64,000 bases of DNA. Source: Marinomonas pollencensis. GTDB lineage: Bacteria > Pseudomonadota > Gammaproteobacteria > Pseudomonadales > Marinomonadaceae. The position numbers and the translations under genes are program-made. The first letter of the stretch is position 1. Every line of letters begins with the position of its first letter. Positions 9,392-17,873 of this stretch are shown here, piece after piece. Location: positions 208,510 to 272,509 of the forward strand of contig NZ_QUNG01000001.1 of the NCBI RefSeq assembly GCF_003387375.1, given 5' to 3'. Under the pieces are notes generated by a model that searched no databases, was not told the DNA's origin, and worked only from the letters and a program-made list of their open reading frames with translations.

Positions 9392-9430
9392 TTGAACGAT
9401 CGCTCAATTTTATCTTGAACACTCGTTCAA
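9392..9430. promoter_or_regulatory. Two tandem palindromic TetR operators
   Basis: TTGAACGATCGCTCAA (9392-9407) is a palindrome with one mismatched pair. TTGAACACTCGTTCAA (9415-9430) has perfect TTGAAC/GTTCAA arms. Their centres are 23 bp apart, about two helical turns, between the divergent TetR and CxxC-protein genes. The shared TTGA(A/G)C arms make them the probable sites for the neighbouring regulator. Confidence 0.65.
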
Positions 9431-9509
9431 ATCTATTTATTATTCATTTTATTGAAACGCCGCGTGAACCATTAGCGTCCATAACCCCCTAATATCTATA
9501 GGATACAAA

Positions 9510-10061
9510 ATGAGCAACTTTACTATTCATACACCAGAAACCGCACCAGAAGAGAGCAAAGCTCTCGTTGAAGGCTCTGTAAATGCATTCGGCTTTTTAC
9601 CGGGTCTGCACGCTGTTATGGCAGAAGCGCCAGGGTTACTTGAAGGTTATCAGGTATTGCATAAGCTTTTTTCTGAGTCATCATTCAATGCCGAAGAATT
9701 AACCGTTGTTTGGCAAACAATCAACGTTGAACACGCTTGCCATTATTGTGTTCCTGCTCACACCGGCATTGCTCATATGATGGAAGTAGACTCGGCATTG
9801 ATCGAAGCACTGCGCAATCAACAAGCGATGCCCACTGAAAAACTGCAAGTATTGCATGACACCACACTGGCAATGACGCGCAGTCGCGGTAACCTAACTC
9901 AAGAAGAAGTCACACGCTTTTTTGACGCTGGTTACACACAGCGTCAAATGCTAGAAATTGTGTTAGGTTTGGCGCAAAAAGTAATGAGCAACTACACCAA
10001 CCACTTGGCAGAAACACCAGTAGACAGCGTCTTTGAAAAGTTCGCTTGGCAGGCTAAATAA
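9510..10061 (+). CDS. Carboxymuconolactone decarboxylase/AhpD-like protein
   Basis: A 183-residue cytosolic, helical protein of the CMD/AhpD-like superfamily. The motif EHACHYCVPAHTGIAH near residue 74 contains the CxxC plus histidine pattern of AhpD-type peroxidase or thiol reductase sites. The rest resembles uncharacterised family members sized 170-190. ATG is preceded by AGGA. It lies alone behind the two TetR operators and is followed by a rho-independent terminator, so it is probably a single-gene unit induced by the TetR ligand, plausibly an electrophile or oxidant. The substrate is unknown. Confidence 0.85.
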   Translation: MSNFTIHTPETAPEESKALVEGSVNAFGFLPGLHAVMAEAPGLLEGYQVLHKLFSESSFNAEELTVVWQTINVEHACHYCVPAHTGIAHMMEVDSALIEALRNQQAMPTEKLQVLHDTTLAMTRSRGNLTQEEVTRFFDAGYTQRQMLEIVLGLAQKVMSNYTNHLAETPVDSVFEKFAWQAK

Positions 10062-10098
10062 GCCTTCTAGAAATCGCTACTAAAGCGAAATGTAAGAC

Positions 10099-10130
10099 AC
10101 GCTCGTTCAGCTTTTAACGGGCGTTTTTTT
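10099..10130 (+). terminator. Rho-independent terminator after the AhpD-like gene
   Basis: Stem CGCTCGTT/AACGGGCG (one G-T pair) with a seven-base loop, followed by seven T residues, 38 bp past the stop codon. Confidence 0.75.
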
Positions 10131-10420
10131 ATCTCTTCTTCCCCCATAAAAAAAGGATTTTTTGTCCTTTTTCTGTGCTCTTAATGCGCGCTTTAGTCTC
10201 ACCTTTTTAGCGACGCCTTTGTACTTATCCAGCAAGCTGGATGCCTTATAAAATATGACTTTCAGCCTTGTTTTATTCATTTATCTTTTTAATCTGAGAG
10301 AGAAAAATCAATTGCTTTATCCCCCCTTCTGAAATAGTAAAAAAAAACGTAAATATATGTCAAAAAACGTACGAGAAATGTACTATTATGTAAGGGTATT
10401 ACTTTAGTAGGTAAAGCCCT
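10131..10420. other. Intergenic region upstream of the LuxR-type gene
   Basis: No gene is visible. AAAAGGA/TCCTTTT flank a T-rich loop at about 10151-10173, a weak second terminator-like hairpin. Closer to the regulator start, AAAAAACGTA occurs twice (about 10342 and 10363), a direct repeat that could be a regulatory site. Confidence 0.35.
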
Positions 10421-11011
10421 ATGAGCATCGAAGATTCAGCCAATAAGCACATCGAGTTTTTAAGCCAGACTAGCTATAGTCCACTGATTTATGTTGTTAA
10501 CCACTATAACTTATTACTCATTAATTATAGGACGCTTAATGGCATAACAAATTACGAGTTTATTAGCCAATTCATGCAGGATCAGGAGCATCAAGGCTTG
10601 GTTATTTTTGATGTACCTAAAGATGGTGACATTCTAGCTTTAAAGGAATGGCCAAATTTAAAAGGCATTTTTTTTAATGATGCTGATGAGGTTTTATTTC
10701 AAAAAGGCTTTGAGGCCATTAACAATGGCGAACTGTGGTTCCCCCGCTCGGTAACTGATTGCTGGATGCGACAAATGCTTCAACATGAGCAGCAAAGTAT
10801 ATTGCGCTCTAACAATCTCACCCGCAAAGAGGTAAAAGTACTCAACCTGCTTTACTCTGGATTAGAATCCAGTGCCATTGCTGATAACCTCTTTATCAGC
10901 GAAGCCACTGTACGAGTGCATTTGCATAAGATCTATCACAAGATAAATGTAAAAAACAAACAACAAGCACGACAATGGTGCAAACAAAACCTCACGAAAC
11001 TGGGTAATTAA
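10421..11011 (+). CDS. CsgD/VpsT-like LuxR family regulator
   Basis: A 196-residue regulator with an N-terminal receiver-like domain (about residues 20-125) and a C-terminal LuxR helix-turn-helix (about 133-190; LTRKEVKVLNLLYSGLESSAIA and ISEATVRVHLHKIYHKI). The N-terminal domain lacks an obvious phosphorylatable aspartate arrangement. It ends in GELWFPRSV, reminiscent of the W[FLM][TS]R c-di-GMP motif of VpsT but with proline at the third position. The gene converges on the pilus operon, with stop codons 11 bp apart, so it probably controls that pilus. Length and domain plan resemble CsgD and EcpR-type biofilm/fimbria regulators; ligand binding is unproven. Confidence 0.8.
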   Translation: MSIEDSANKHIEFLSQTSYSPLIYVVNHYNLLLINYRTLNGITNYEFISQFMQDQEHQGLVIFDVPKDGDILALKEWPNLKGIFFNDADEVLFQKGFEAINNGELWFPRSVTDCWMRQMLQHEQQSILRSNNLTRKEVKVLNLLYSGLESSAIADNLFISEATVRVHLHKIYHKINVKNKQQARQWCKQNLTKLGN

Positions 11012-11022
11012 CATATAACCGG

Positions 11023-11874
11023 TTAATAATTGAGTGGTGCCACATGGAATCTAATAGTGTCACTATACTCACCCGCCGCCTTTCTTTGAAACTCCCCTAA
11101 TTGCATACCAAGCTTTAACAAAAATACCGTTTGGCCTTTATAAGAAAACTTCCTTTTTGACTCCCCTAATAGATTCACTCTGTCACCGTCTATATGTAAA
11201 GAATAATCAATAGCGTATTTGTTTTTATATAAAGAATGGATTAATCGGCCTCTGTTTTCTGAGTTCACACTAAGCTGAACATCGGCATTTGTGACCACTT
11301 TAAAGGTCGGCAGCATAGTGTATTCTCTGCCCGACACGAGTTCGCCAAGGTTAATTACATTCGAGCTAGAACTGTATCCAACAACAGACAAGCTGGTTCT
11401 GGGCAAGATGTTTTCTTTAATTTCAAACTCTCGCTCATCTAATAGAGTGCTATTACTGTCATAGAGTTTTAATTCTAATCGATCGGAATAACTACCCGCT
11501 TTAACAGGGGTACCTGCAGGTATGAATAATTCAATATCGACAGAGGAATTCACTAAATTCAAGCGCGTAACAGAAGAACTAATCGTTTGCTGAATATCGC
11601 TTCGAACATAATAAGGAATTTCCTGAAATTGGCCTTTTAGCCGATTCTGATTTTTACTGGTAAGCACCATATACAACTGGCAGTCTTGTGTGTCACGAAC
11701 ACTGATATGCAAACGCTTTTTAGCATCATTAGCCTGCTGCGCATGATAATTTTCAAAATCATCGAACAAATGCTTAATAGCGCCAATTTTTGCGTTACAG
11801 TTTGCATAAGTCATTTGAGACAAACCTAAGAAAACAACACCCGCAACCCATAGAGATAGCTTTTTAGTGTACAT
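11023..11874 (-). CDS. Putative pilus tip adhesin (spore-coat-U-like C-terminal domain)
   Basis: A 283-residue exported protein, last gene of the chaperone-usher operon. A signal peptide covers residues 1-25 (MYTKKLSLWVAGVVFLGLSQ, cleavage after YA). An N-terminal region contains two cysteines (CNAKIG, DCQLY). The C-terminal end AGEYSDTIRFHVAPL resembles the last strand of spore coat U/archaic pilin domains. The ATG at 11874, with AGGAGAAATTT before it, is chosen over an upstream start. It overlaps the usher gene by 11 bp. Position after the usher and a size larger than a pilin suggest a two-domain adhesin; the receptor is unknown. Confidence 0.65.
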   Translation of the reverse strand: MYTKKLSLWVAGVVFLGLSQMTYANCNAKIGAIKHLFDDFENYHAQQANDAKKRLHISVRDTQDCQLYMVLTSKNQNRLKGQFQEIPYYVRSDIQQTISSSVTRLNLVNSSVDIELFIPAGTPVKAGSYSDRLELKLYDSNSTLLDEREFEIKENILPRTSLSVVGYSSSSNVINLGELVSGREYTMLPTFKVVTNADVQLSVNSENRGRLIHSLYKNKYAIDYSLHIDGDRVNLLGESKRKFSYKGQTVFLLKLGMQLGEFQRKAAGEYSDTIRFHVAPLNY

Positions 11875-14270
11875 AAATTTCTCCTTTCCTTTGCAGTTGC
11901 TCACCTTTTTTCACATCAATTTTGAAAGTGGAGCTTTTCGCGTCTTTTAGAGTGACTTCGTAGAGACAAGGCTTTAAACCTGTAATGGCAAAGCGTCCAG
12001 ATCTGTTAGTAAAGAATATGTTCTCTTTTTTCTTGCTGTCCGTAGTACAAACCGCAGTACCTACTTGTAATGCCAATGGCTCTTTATTCTCATCTAATAA
12101 AGTGGCGATAACAGAGATATTGGCTTCGGTTCCCACCACCATGCCATAACCACTACGATAGGATGGATAAAAAGATAAGACACCTGAGCCGATGTCGTAG
12201 CCTGGTGCTAAATCATTCACATCCACAGTAACGGATGAATAACTGTATGAGCTTAAGTCGTTGATTAAAATACTGTCAAAGTCCTTGTTACTCGCCCGAT
12301 ACTCATCGTCATAACTGCCTAATACGATGGTTTTATCCCCTAATGTTGGGTGCGCATCCACCACCGCAAAGCTGTCATCGATAGTTTTACCGACCGCCCA
12401 ATGACCACCGGCAAATGCCACACTGGAGGAAAGGCTTAAGCGACTTTGATGCTGCGCGGATTGGGCATTAAGCTGGTCATAATAACTGGCTTGGTCAAAG
12501 CTCGCGGTAAAACGGTTGCCGTTATAAAGCGTCGATAAGTCCAATGCAGCTTCGTTTTCATCGTTCTTTTCAATACCGGCTCGTACATTTAGAGCACCCA
12601 CATACCTCTGGTCATTCTCTTGGTTAAATTCCAGACGCGTGCTATCTCGAGAAGACTGGTGGGATAATTTCACTTTTCTCTGACTCGACAGTTTATAGCT
12701 CAAAGACAAGCTAACACTCCAATCATTTTCTCCTTGGTTTTCTTCCCACTGACCCCCTACGCTGTAACGAAACTGCCCCTTTGCCAAGTCCTGAGAGAAG
12801 AGTACTGCAAACGATTTATTGAGCTCTTCTTGGTCATAATTTCTAGATAAGTTGGCGGATAAAGAAGTCTGAAAAGTGGGCGTAACAAAAAAACTGTAGT
12901 TGGCTAAAATCTGGTGTTCACTGTTCACATTTGTGTCACTTGTATCAGGTCGATAGCCTAATCGCCTAAAATATCGTGTGGCGTGCTCATAGCCCAAACT
13001 AAAGTCTTTGTGGGCCGGGCTATTATCGGTAAAAGTGCTGTATACCACTCGATAGGCTTGGCCATTTTCATCACTACTACTAAAGGCATTTTCAAAGGCA
13101 ATTTGCCCAATGGGCGAAGCGTAAATATTTTTAAGCCCCACCTGCTGCACAAATTCATCCGCTTGGGCATTGGCGCCTACTGTCCAATCCGTTGTCATAC
13201 CATAGTCTAAATAACCACTGATAAAGGGTTCAGCATATTGATACTCTAATTGATCTTGCAGCTCGGCGGGCACGCCTACATGAAGTTCATATTCCAACTC
13301 CCCTTTAGCAAATAAATCCAACCCCGTTGTGACATCAAAATTCACATACGTCACCACACCCACATTGTCGGTAATGCGCAAAGTGATATCGTTACTGCCT
13401 TCACTAAGCGGGATATCATTTAAGGAATAAACGCCCGAAGCTAAATTCAATCGTCTGATAACTTGATCGTCCACCAGCACTTCAACTGACGATGGGCTGG
13501 TTAAGGTAAAACTTCTGGATGCACTGGGCTGAATAATACGATCTGATACCAATGAATAATCATGGGTAATCGACACCCCTAGCATGCGAGTTGAAGACTG
13601 AAAATAACTGCCAAAACTGTAATTATCACCAATCTCTATGCGGGCGCCATCTAGGGGTAAATCATGGACTAAGCGTGATCCAGTTCGCGTAATACTAGAC
13701 TCACCAGTGGCACTGACTGAGCTGTATTCATTCTCGTTTTCTATTACCCAACCTTGCCAGTTCATCACCATTTCAGAGCGAATATCCAATTGTTCACTGA
13801 TGGTTTCTTCCACCTCATCACGCTGGTATAAATAACTCGAATACAAGTTTAAATAACCACTGATGTCTGCAGGTTGATCACTTTTAGGTCTTGCGCTATT
13901 CGTTCTGGCACTTAAGGTTTGAGGACGAATTAGCTCTATTGGTGCAGACATTTTTAAACTAAAGTCGCTTAAATCGAACGTTACGGAAAAACCCTGAGAC
14001 TCCAATGATTGTTGCGAAATTAGTTCCCCATCTAACTCGCTTTTAAGCGCAGTTAATGCGCTTGGGTACAACATTTTCACAAGACTGGGTTCTAACTCAC
14101 TCCATTTGAGCAATAACGCGTCTTCTGGTGTTACGCTTAATGTCAGCTGACCTATCGAGGTTTTATTCAACTCAGCCTCCACTCTCAAATCAATAGTTCG
14201 ATTAGTTGGGTTGATTTTTGCGTCACTCAAGGTTGAAAAAAAAAAGTAAAAAACACAATAAAATACGCAT
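11864..14270 (-). CDS. Outer-membrane pilus usher, frame interrupted at a T10 tract
   Basis: PapC/FimD-family usher that secretes and assembles pilin subunits through the outer membrane. The uninterrupted frame runs 14230 to 11864 (788 residues): an N-terminal domain, a barrel beginning near ISGYLNLYSSYLYQ, a plug-like segment near SPSSVEVLVDDQVIRR, and a C-terminal domain. That frame opens with TTG and lacks a signal peptide. An ATG at 14270, 2 bp after the chaperone stop, starts MRILLCFLLFF in another frame. The frames are separated by a run of ten T (coding strand, 14236-14245). With nine T the product would begin MRILLCFLLFFSTLSDAKIN, a normal signal peptide joined to the usher. As read, translation from the ATG stops after 15 residues. 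Slippage-based on/off switching or a homopolymer sequencing error both fit. Confidence 0.85.
14236..14245 (-). repeat. Homopolymer tract in usher signal-peptide region
   Basis: Ten consecutive A on the plus strand (T on the coding strand), 24 bp inside the probable usher gene. Nine residues would restore the frame between ATG 14270 and the usher body. Tracts of this type at the 5' end of surface-structure genes are classic phase-variation sites. Confidence 0.8.
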
Positions 14271-14272
14271 AA

Positions 14273-15001
14273 CTATTCCATCAGCTCTAGGGTTAAATTA
14301 TTTTTTTTGTTTTTCTTTATTAACTCTGAAATAGGTATTTTGACTAACATGGCACTGTTAGGAGGGAAAAATACATCGTAGCCTTGTGACTTCAACTCCT
14401 GTTTAGCAATGTGCTTTACCTCGACGCCATCTTCAACAATATCAATATCGTAATCGCTTAATCGACTCGCCCCAGCCCCTTTATTGATGACCTTGGCAAA
14501 GATAGAGCGGCCTTTAATATAGGTTTCCTCGACACTAAGATCAGGCCTTAGTACCGCTTGATCAATATGAACAATAAGGTTTACATCCAAAAGAATGGTT
14601 AATTTAGATTGTTTTTCTATTGGCAAACTAGCGATGGGTTGCTCAATCAAACTTACCTGATAGGTTTTATCGACAGAGGGGACATTCTTACCAACCCATC
14701 TGAATTGTATTCGTTGGCTTTTTCCTGCTTTTAAATACAAAGACGGTGGAAAAACCCATAACGGAGCATCATCCACAGGGATCAATTTAGGCTCGGTGAG
14801 ACCCGTTGGATCAAAGTCCACTTCATAAATTTGAATATCAAAAGCAATATCTCTGGGTAGCTGGTTGTAGACCAGGCTAAATGGGGTTCTTACCGAATCA
14901 TAAGGCGAAAAAGTAATGACCATGGGCGTTACTTCTACTGCATAGACTGGTGCTGTCACCAGGCTATACAGGAATAATGCCATTACGATTCGCCACAACA
15001 T
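14273..15001 (-). CDS. Periplasmic pilus chaperone 2
   Basis: A 242-residue PapD-like periplasmic chaperone that donates a beta strand to unfolded pilins. Signal peptide about residues 1-21 (MLWRIVMALFLYSLVTAPVYA). The N-terminal Ig-like domain includes LKAGKSQRIQFRWVG and YQVSLIEQPIA, corresponding to the donor-strand and subunit-binding regions; the pattern is closer to archaic/alternative chaperones than to FimC. Its ATG shares a base with the stop of the preceding chaperone gene (TAATG), indicating coupling. Its stop lies 2 bp before the probable usher ATG. Two chaperones in one operon suggest division of labour between subunits. Confidence 0.85.
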   Translation of the reverse strand: MLWRIVMALFLYSLVTAPVYAVEVTPMVITFSPYDSVRTPFSLVYNQLPRDIAFDIQIYEVDFDPTGLTEPKLIPVDDAPLWVFPPSLYLKAGKSQRIQFRWVGKNVPSVDKTYQVSLIEQPIASLPIEKQSKLTILLDVNLIVHIDQAVLRPDLSVEETYIKGRSIFAKVINKGAGASRLSDYDIDIVEDGVEVKHIAKQELKSQGYDVFFPPNSAMLVKIPISELIKKNKKNNLTLELME

Positions 15002-15699
15002 TATAAAGTCACTTCCAAATCACTATCAGAGGCATTAAATTGAGGTGGTACTCTAACAAGAACAGTGCTTTTTGAATTAGGTAGCACAATTTTCCCACTT
15101 AAAGACTGGCTCAGTTCCTTGCCTTCTAGGACAAACTCTTCATCTTTATTATGTATCTTCCATTTTGATTGAGTCAGACGAATAAATTTATTCCCTGTAT
15201 TCTCTAAATCGACACTCCAAACCCCTTTAGAAACTTGCTTTTTTCCTTTAATAGATACATTTGCCTCTGCATTTTCAGGAACCACATTTAATAGTGTGTG
15301 AAAATTCATAGCCATAGTTACCCCAGAACTTGAAGAGGGATCTAACGTCAAGGGTATTTGATTAATCGCAATTCGGTAAGCTTTAGAGGAGGACAGTACA
15401 GGATCACCAATATAACGAACAATAATAGACTGACTCTTTCCAGGCTGAACAATACTGGTTATAGGGATAATTAAAAAATCTTCGTCGTTTATCGCTAGCT
15501 TTTCCTGACCATCACTATCAATGGATAAATCGTACGCTTCTATCTCAATAGTCAATGGGTCTTTAGTACTATTGTAAACCCGCATAGTTTGTTGCGATTG
15601 ACTGCCAGATGGCTTTATCTCCGAGACCATCGGCCTAACTTCAAATGCAAATACTGAATAAGAAATAACGAAAAAAAGAAAACTGATAATATATTTCAT
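15001..15699 (-). CDS. Periplasmic pilus chaperone 1
   Basis: A 232-residue PapD-like chaperone with a signal peptide (MKYIISFLFFVISYSVFA). The following FEVRPMVSEIKPSG and VQPGKSQSIIVRYIG blocks are typical of the alternative/archaic chaperone-usher class. ATG at 15699 with AGGAAGAATATT upstream is preferred over an upstream in-frame start that would lie in a hairpin. A terminator-like hairpin separates it from the major pilin gene, probably lowering chaperone relative to pilin mRNA. It is paralogous to the next gene (similar size and motifs). Confidence 0.85.
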   Translation of the reverse strand: MKYIISFLFFVISYSVFAFEVRPMVSEIKPSGSQSQQTMRVYNSTKDPLTIEIEAYDLSIDSDGQEKLAINDEDFLIIPITSIVQPGKSQSIIVRYIGDPVLSSSKAYRIAINQIPLTLDPSSSSGVTMAMNFHTLLNVVPENAEANVSIKGKKQVSKGVWSVDLENTGNKFIRLTQSKWKIHNKDEEFVLEGKELSQSLSGKIVLPNSKSTVLVRVPPQFNASDSDLEVTL

Positions 15700-15715
15700 A
15701 ATATTCTTCCTAATA

Positions 15716-15745
15716 AAAAAGGCAGTGATAGCACTGCCTTTTTTC
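15716..15745 (-). terminator. Attenuator hairpin between pilin and chaperone genes
   Basis: Perfect stem GGCAGTG/CACTGCC with a four-base loop, flanked by A6 and T6, located between the major pilin stop (15755) and the chaperone ribosome site. All downstream operon genes depend on readthrough, so it probably acts as a partial terminator that boosts pilin over assembly proteins. Confidence 0.75.
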
Positions 15746-15754
15746 ATTTAAATA

Positions 15755-16234
15755 TTAGTTAGCTGCAATTGTTAAGCTTAATTGATCAGTATAGAAACCT
15801 GAGAAAGTTGGATTACCTACCACAGTAAGTGTAACCGTTCCAGGGATGCCATTAGCCAAGTCTGTAGAACCATCCTCGCTTTGAGACATACTCAAATCAT
15901 CAACACCAGTAGTTGCACTTAGGGTGAAGTTATATGGTAATGCAGCTAACTCCGCAGTATAGCCAACACCTGTTGCATCCAAGCCATCAACGGTTTGCAT
16001 ATGACCTTCTGAAGACGTTAATGTCACAGTCGCTCCATCATAATCATTACATTTGATTTTAAAGCCAAAAGTGCTTTGTTCACCGTCAATTAACTCTGGA
16101 AAAGTAACACTGGACTCACTACCTGGTATGACTTTACAAACAGATGGTACATGGCCACCCACTGCTACATCACTTGCGAATGCGACACCAGAAGTAAGGG
16201 CTGCGATTGCTGATAATACTATTAACTTTTTCAT
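15755..16234 (-). CDS. Major pilin-like subunit
   Basis: A 159-residue secreted subunit. Signal peptide MKKLIVLSAIAALTSGVAFA is followed by a mature domain with one likely disulfide pair (SVCKV and KCNDYDG). The C-terminal strand FSGFYTDQLSLTIAAN resembles the final strand of spore-coat-U/archaic pilins. Good Shine-Dalgarno AAGGA. It lies directly before the attenuator hairpin, the usual place for the most abundant subunit. Which of the two pilins is the shaft protein is inferred from this position and the stronger ribosome site. Confidence 0.75.
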   Translation of the reverse strand: MKKLIVLSAIAALTSGVAFASDVAVGGHVPSVCKVIPGSESSVTFPELIDGEQSTFGFKIKCNDYDGATVTLTSSEGHMQTVDGLDATGVGYTAELAALPYNFTLSATTGVDDLSMSQSEDGSTDLANGIPGTVTLTVVGNPTFSGFYTDQLSLTIAAN

Positions 16235-16278
16235 TTTGATATTCCTTATATAATATTTAATATCTAAAAATTAATGCT

Positions 16279-16749
16279 TTACCATACTCCACCGGATATT
16301 GCTGATGGGGTCATTTCTATGCGAATAACGTCCTGGTAATTCCCCGCATAAATCAAAGGATCTACTAATTTAACTTGTAATTTTGCTATACTTTTAAATA
16401 AAATATCATTTACGTTAAACATTTTTATACTCTTAAGCTGGTGCGCTAATACAGACATGCTGTAATTTGCATCTGCTATCGTCAATGCCACGCGATAATC
16501 ATTTATCTGAGTACTTTGCTGATGACGTAAGCCACCGTTTACAGATTGCATCGATACTCGCATAGGTGAATTACAATCTATCACCAGATCCGTATTAGCC
16601 AAGCCATTATTAGAAAGAGTCAGGTCATTACTTTCTGCGGTAAAGCTGCATTTTTCTGGAATATATCCAACTAATGTCAAACTTACTTCATCACTACTAT
16701 AAGCATTGATGCCGAAGAAAAATAATATAATTGCAATACCTTTTCTCAT
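16279..16749 (-). CDS. Minor pilin-like subunit
   Basis: A 156-residue secreted protein, first gene of the pilus operon. Signal peptide about residues 1-18. Mature features: KCSFTAES, then IDCNSPMRVSMQSVNGGLRH (cysteine pair and the polar NGGL turn typical of spore-coat-U-like domains) and the C-terminal strand AGNYQDVIRIEMTP. It is 44 bp upstream of the major pilin gene. It may be the base or initiating subunit; no homology stronger than fold-level motifs can be claimed here. Confidence 0.7.
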   Translation of the reverse strand: MRKGIAIILFFFGINAYSSDEVSLTLVGYIPEKCSFTAESNDLTLSNNGLANTDLVIDCNSPMRVSMQSVNGGLRHQQSTQINDYRVALTIADANYSMSVLAHQLKSIKMFNVNDILFKSIAKLQVKLVDPLIYAGNYQDVIRIEMTPSAISGGVW

Positions 16750-17873
16750 TTCTTTAACTTCCTTTTGTCAGCCTCGCTAACACCATTTGATCCTAGATAA
16801 TAAAAATATGTTTAGTTTGTTTCTATTTGCTTACTGATATATCTAACAATTATTTTTAAGCTAAACGAAGTGTCTTTTTACGCTAAACATTTTTACCAGA
16901 AAATAAATAATGCGATACACAAAAACTCTAAACACACAATAAAAACCAAAGAACAACAATGAGTTATACAAAGAAACAAAGAAGAATAGAAAGTAAACAC
17001 TTAGTAACAAAAAAACACATAGAACAAACGAAATGCTTGAAAAAAAATTAAACAATTGGTTAACATTTGGACACACTGTGAAACACTAAACACTATCGTT
17101 ACGCTTTCTTTACGCAAAATAATTCACTATGGCGAAGATAAACGCTTCAATTACAAGTTGGAAAAGCCTTATTTTTCCTCTCTTTTTCTCACTTATTTAA
17201 ACCCCGTTATTCGTTTTGGTTATAATGAAAGATATCCTAACCCTCATAAAACAACTTCAAGCCAACCCGAGGGTAAAAAAGCCCGGCAGAGAAAAGCTGT
17301 GCCTGTTTTTTTGTGGATTTCAATAAAAGAAAGAGGCGGTTTTATTGCGTTAATGGAGCAATAACCGTTTTCTACTCCTCTATAAGACGACGTCAAGCCA
17401 ACCCGAGGGTAAAAAAAGCACGGCAGAGGAAAGCTGTGCCTGTTTTTTTGTGGATTTCAATAAAAGAAAGAGGCGGTTTACTACGTTAATGGAGCAATAA
17501 CCGCTTTACCGCCCCATAAGACGGCTTTAAGCCAATCCTAGGGTAAAAAAGCCCGGCAGAGGAAAGCTGTGCCTGTTTTTTGTGGATTTCAATAAAAGAA
17601 AGAGGCGGTTTTATTGCGTTAATTGAGCAATAACTGTTTTCTACTCCTCTATAAGACGACGTCAAGCCAACCCGATGGTAAAAAAGCACGGCGCGAGACC
17701 TCGCTTGAAAACAATAACTCTCGCGCGATGTCGAAAGCCACTCATGAATGAATGCTGCAGTCGCTAACCTATTGACAATCTGGCGCTATGATGAAGCTAA
17801 ATTGGCTCTAGTGAAACAGCAAATAATACTGCCATACTCTTCCTCTATTTATCTATCGCGAGACCCTAGCTGT
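16750..17873. other. Long intergenic region: pilus promoter side and repeats
   Basis: This 1.1-kb stretch holds no convincing gene. The left part (16750-17060) is very AT-rich and should carry the pilus operon promoter. The middle (17240-17690) is the tandem repeat described separately. At 17691-17726, GCGCGAGA and TCTCGCGC form an inverted repeat with a 20-bp spacer, and CGCGAGACCCT recurs near 17858 just before the permease start. Several frames run open through the repeats, but they are repetitive translations without a ribosome site. Confidence 0.6.
17240..17690. repeat. About 135-bp tandem repeats (3.3 units) with terminator-like hairpins
   Basis: The word GCCAACCCGAGGGTAAAAAA recurs, with small changes, at 17261, 17397, 17531 and 17667 (periods 136, 134 and 136 bp). 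Each full unit contains a hairpin of type GCACGGC/GCTGTGC preceded by an A-run and followed by seven T (about 17282-17312, 17418-17449 and 17551-17581). A second stem of type CGGTTTTATTGC/GCAATAACCG also occurs. The last unit breaks off at GCACGGCGCGAG. The unit looks like a multiplied bidirectional terminator. Confidence 0.8.

Noticed and set aside
17056-17364. Plus-strand frame of 102 codons
   Set aside because: It crosses from AT-rich spacer into repeat DNA with no ribosome site and no recognisable protein pattern.
17486-17689. Minus-strand frame of 67 codons with repetitive translation
   Set aside because: It is the reading of the 135-bp tandem repeats; the unit length is not a multiple of three and the frame is broken in other units.
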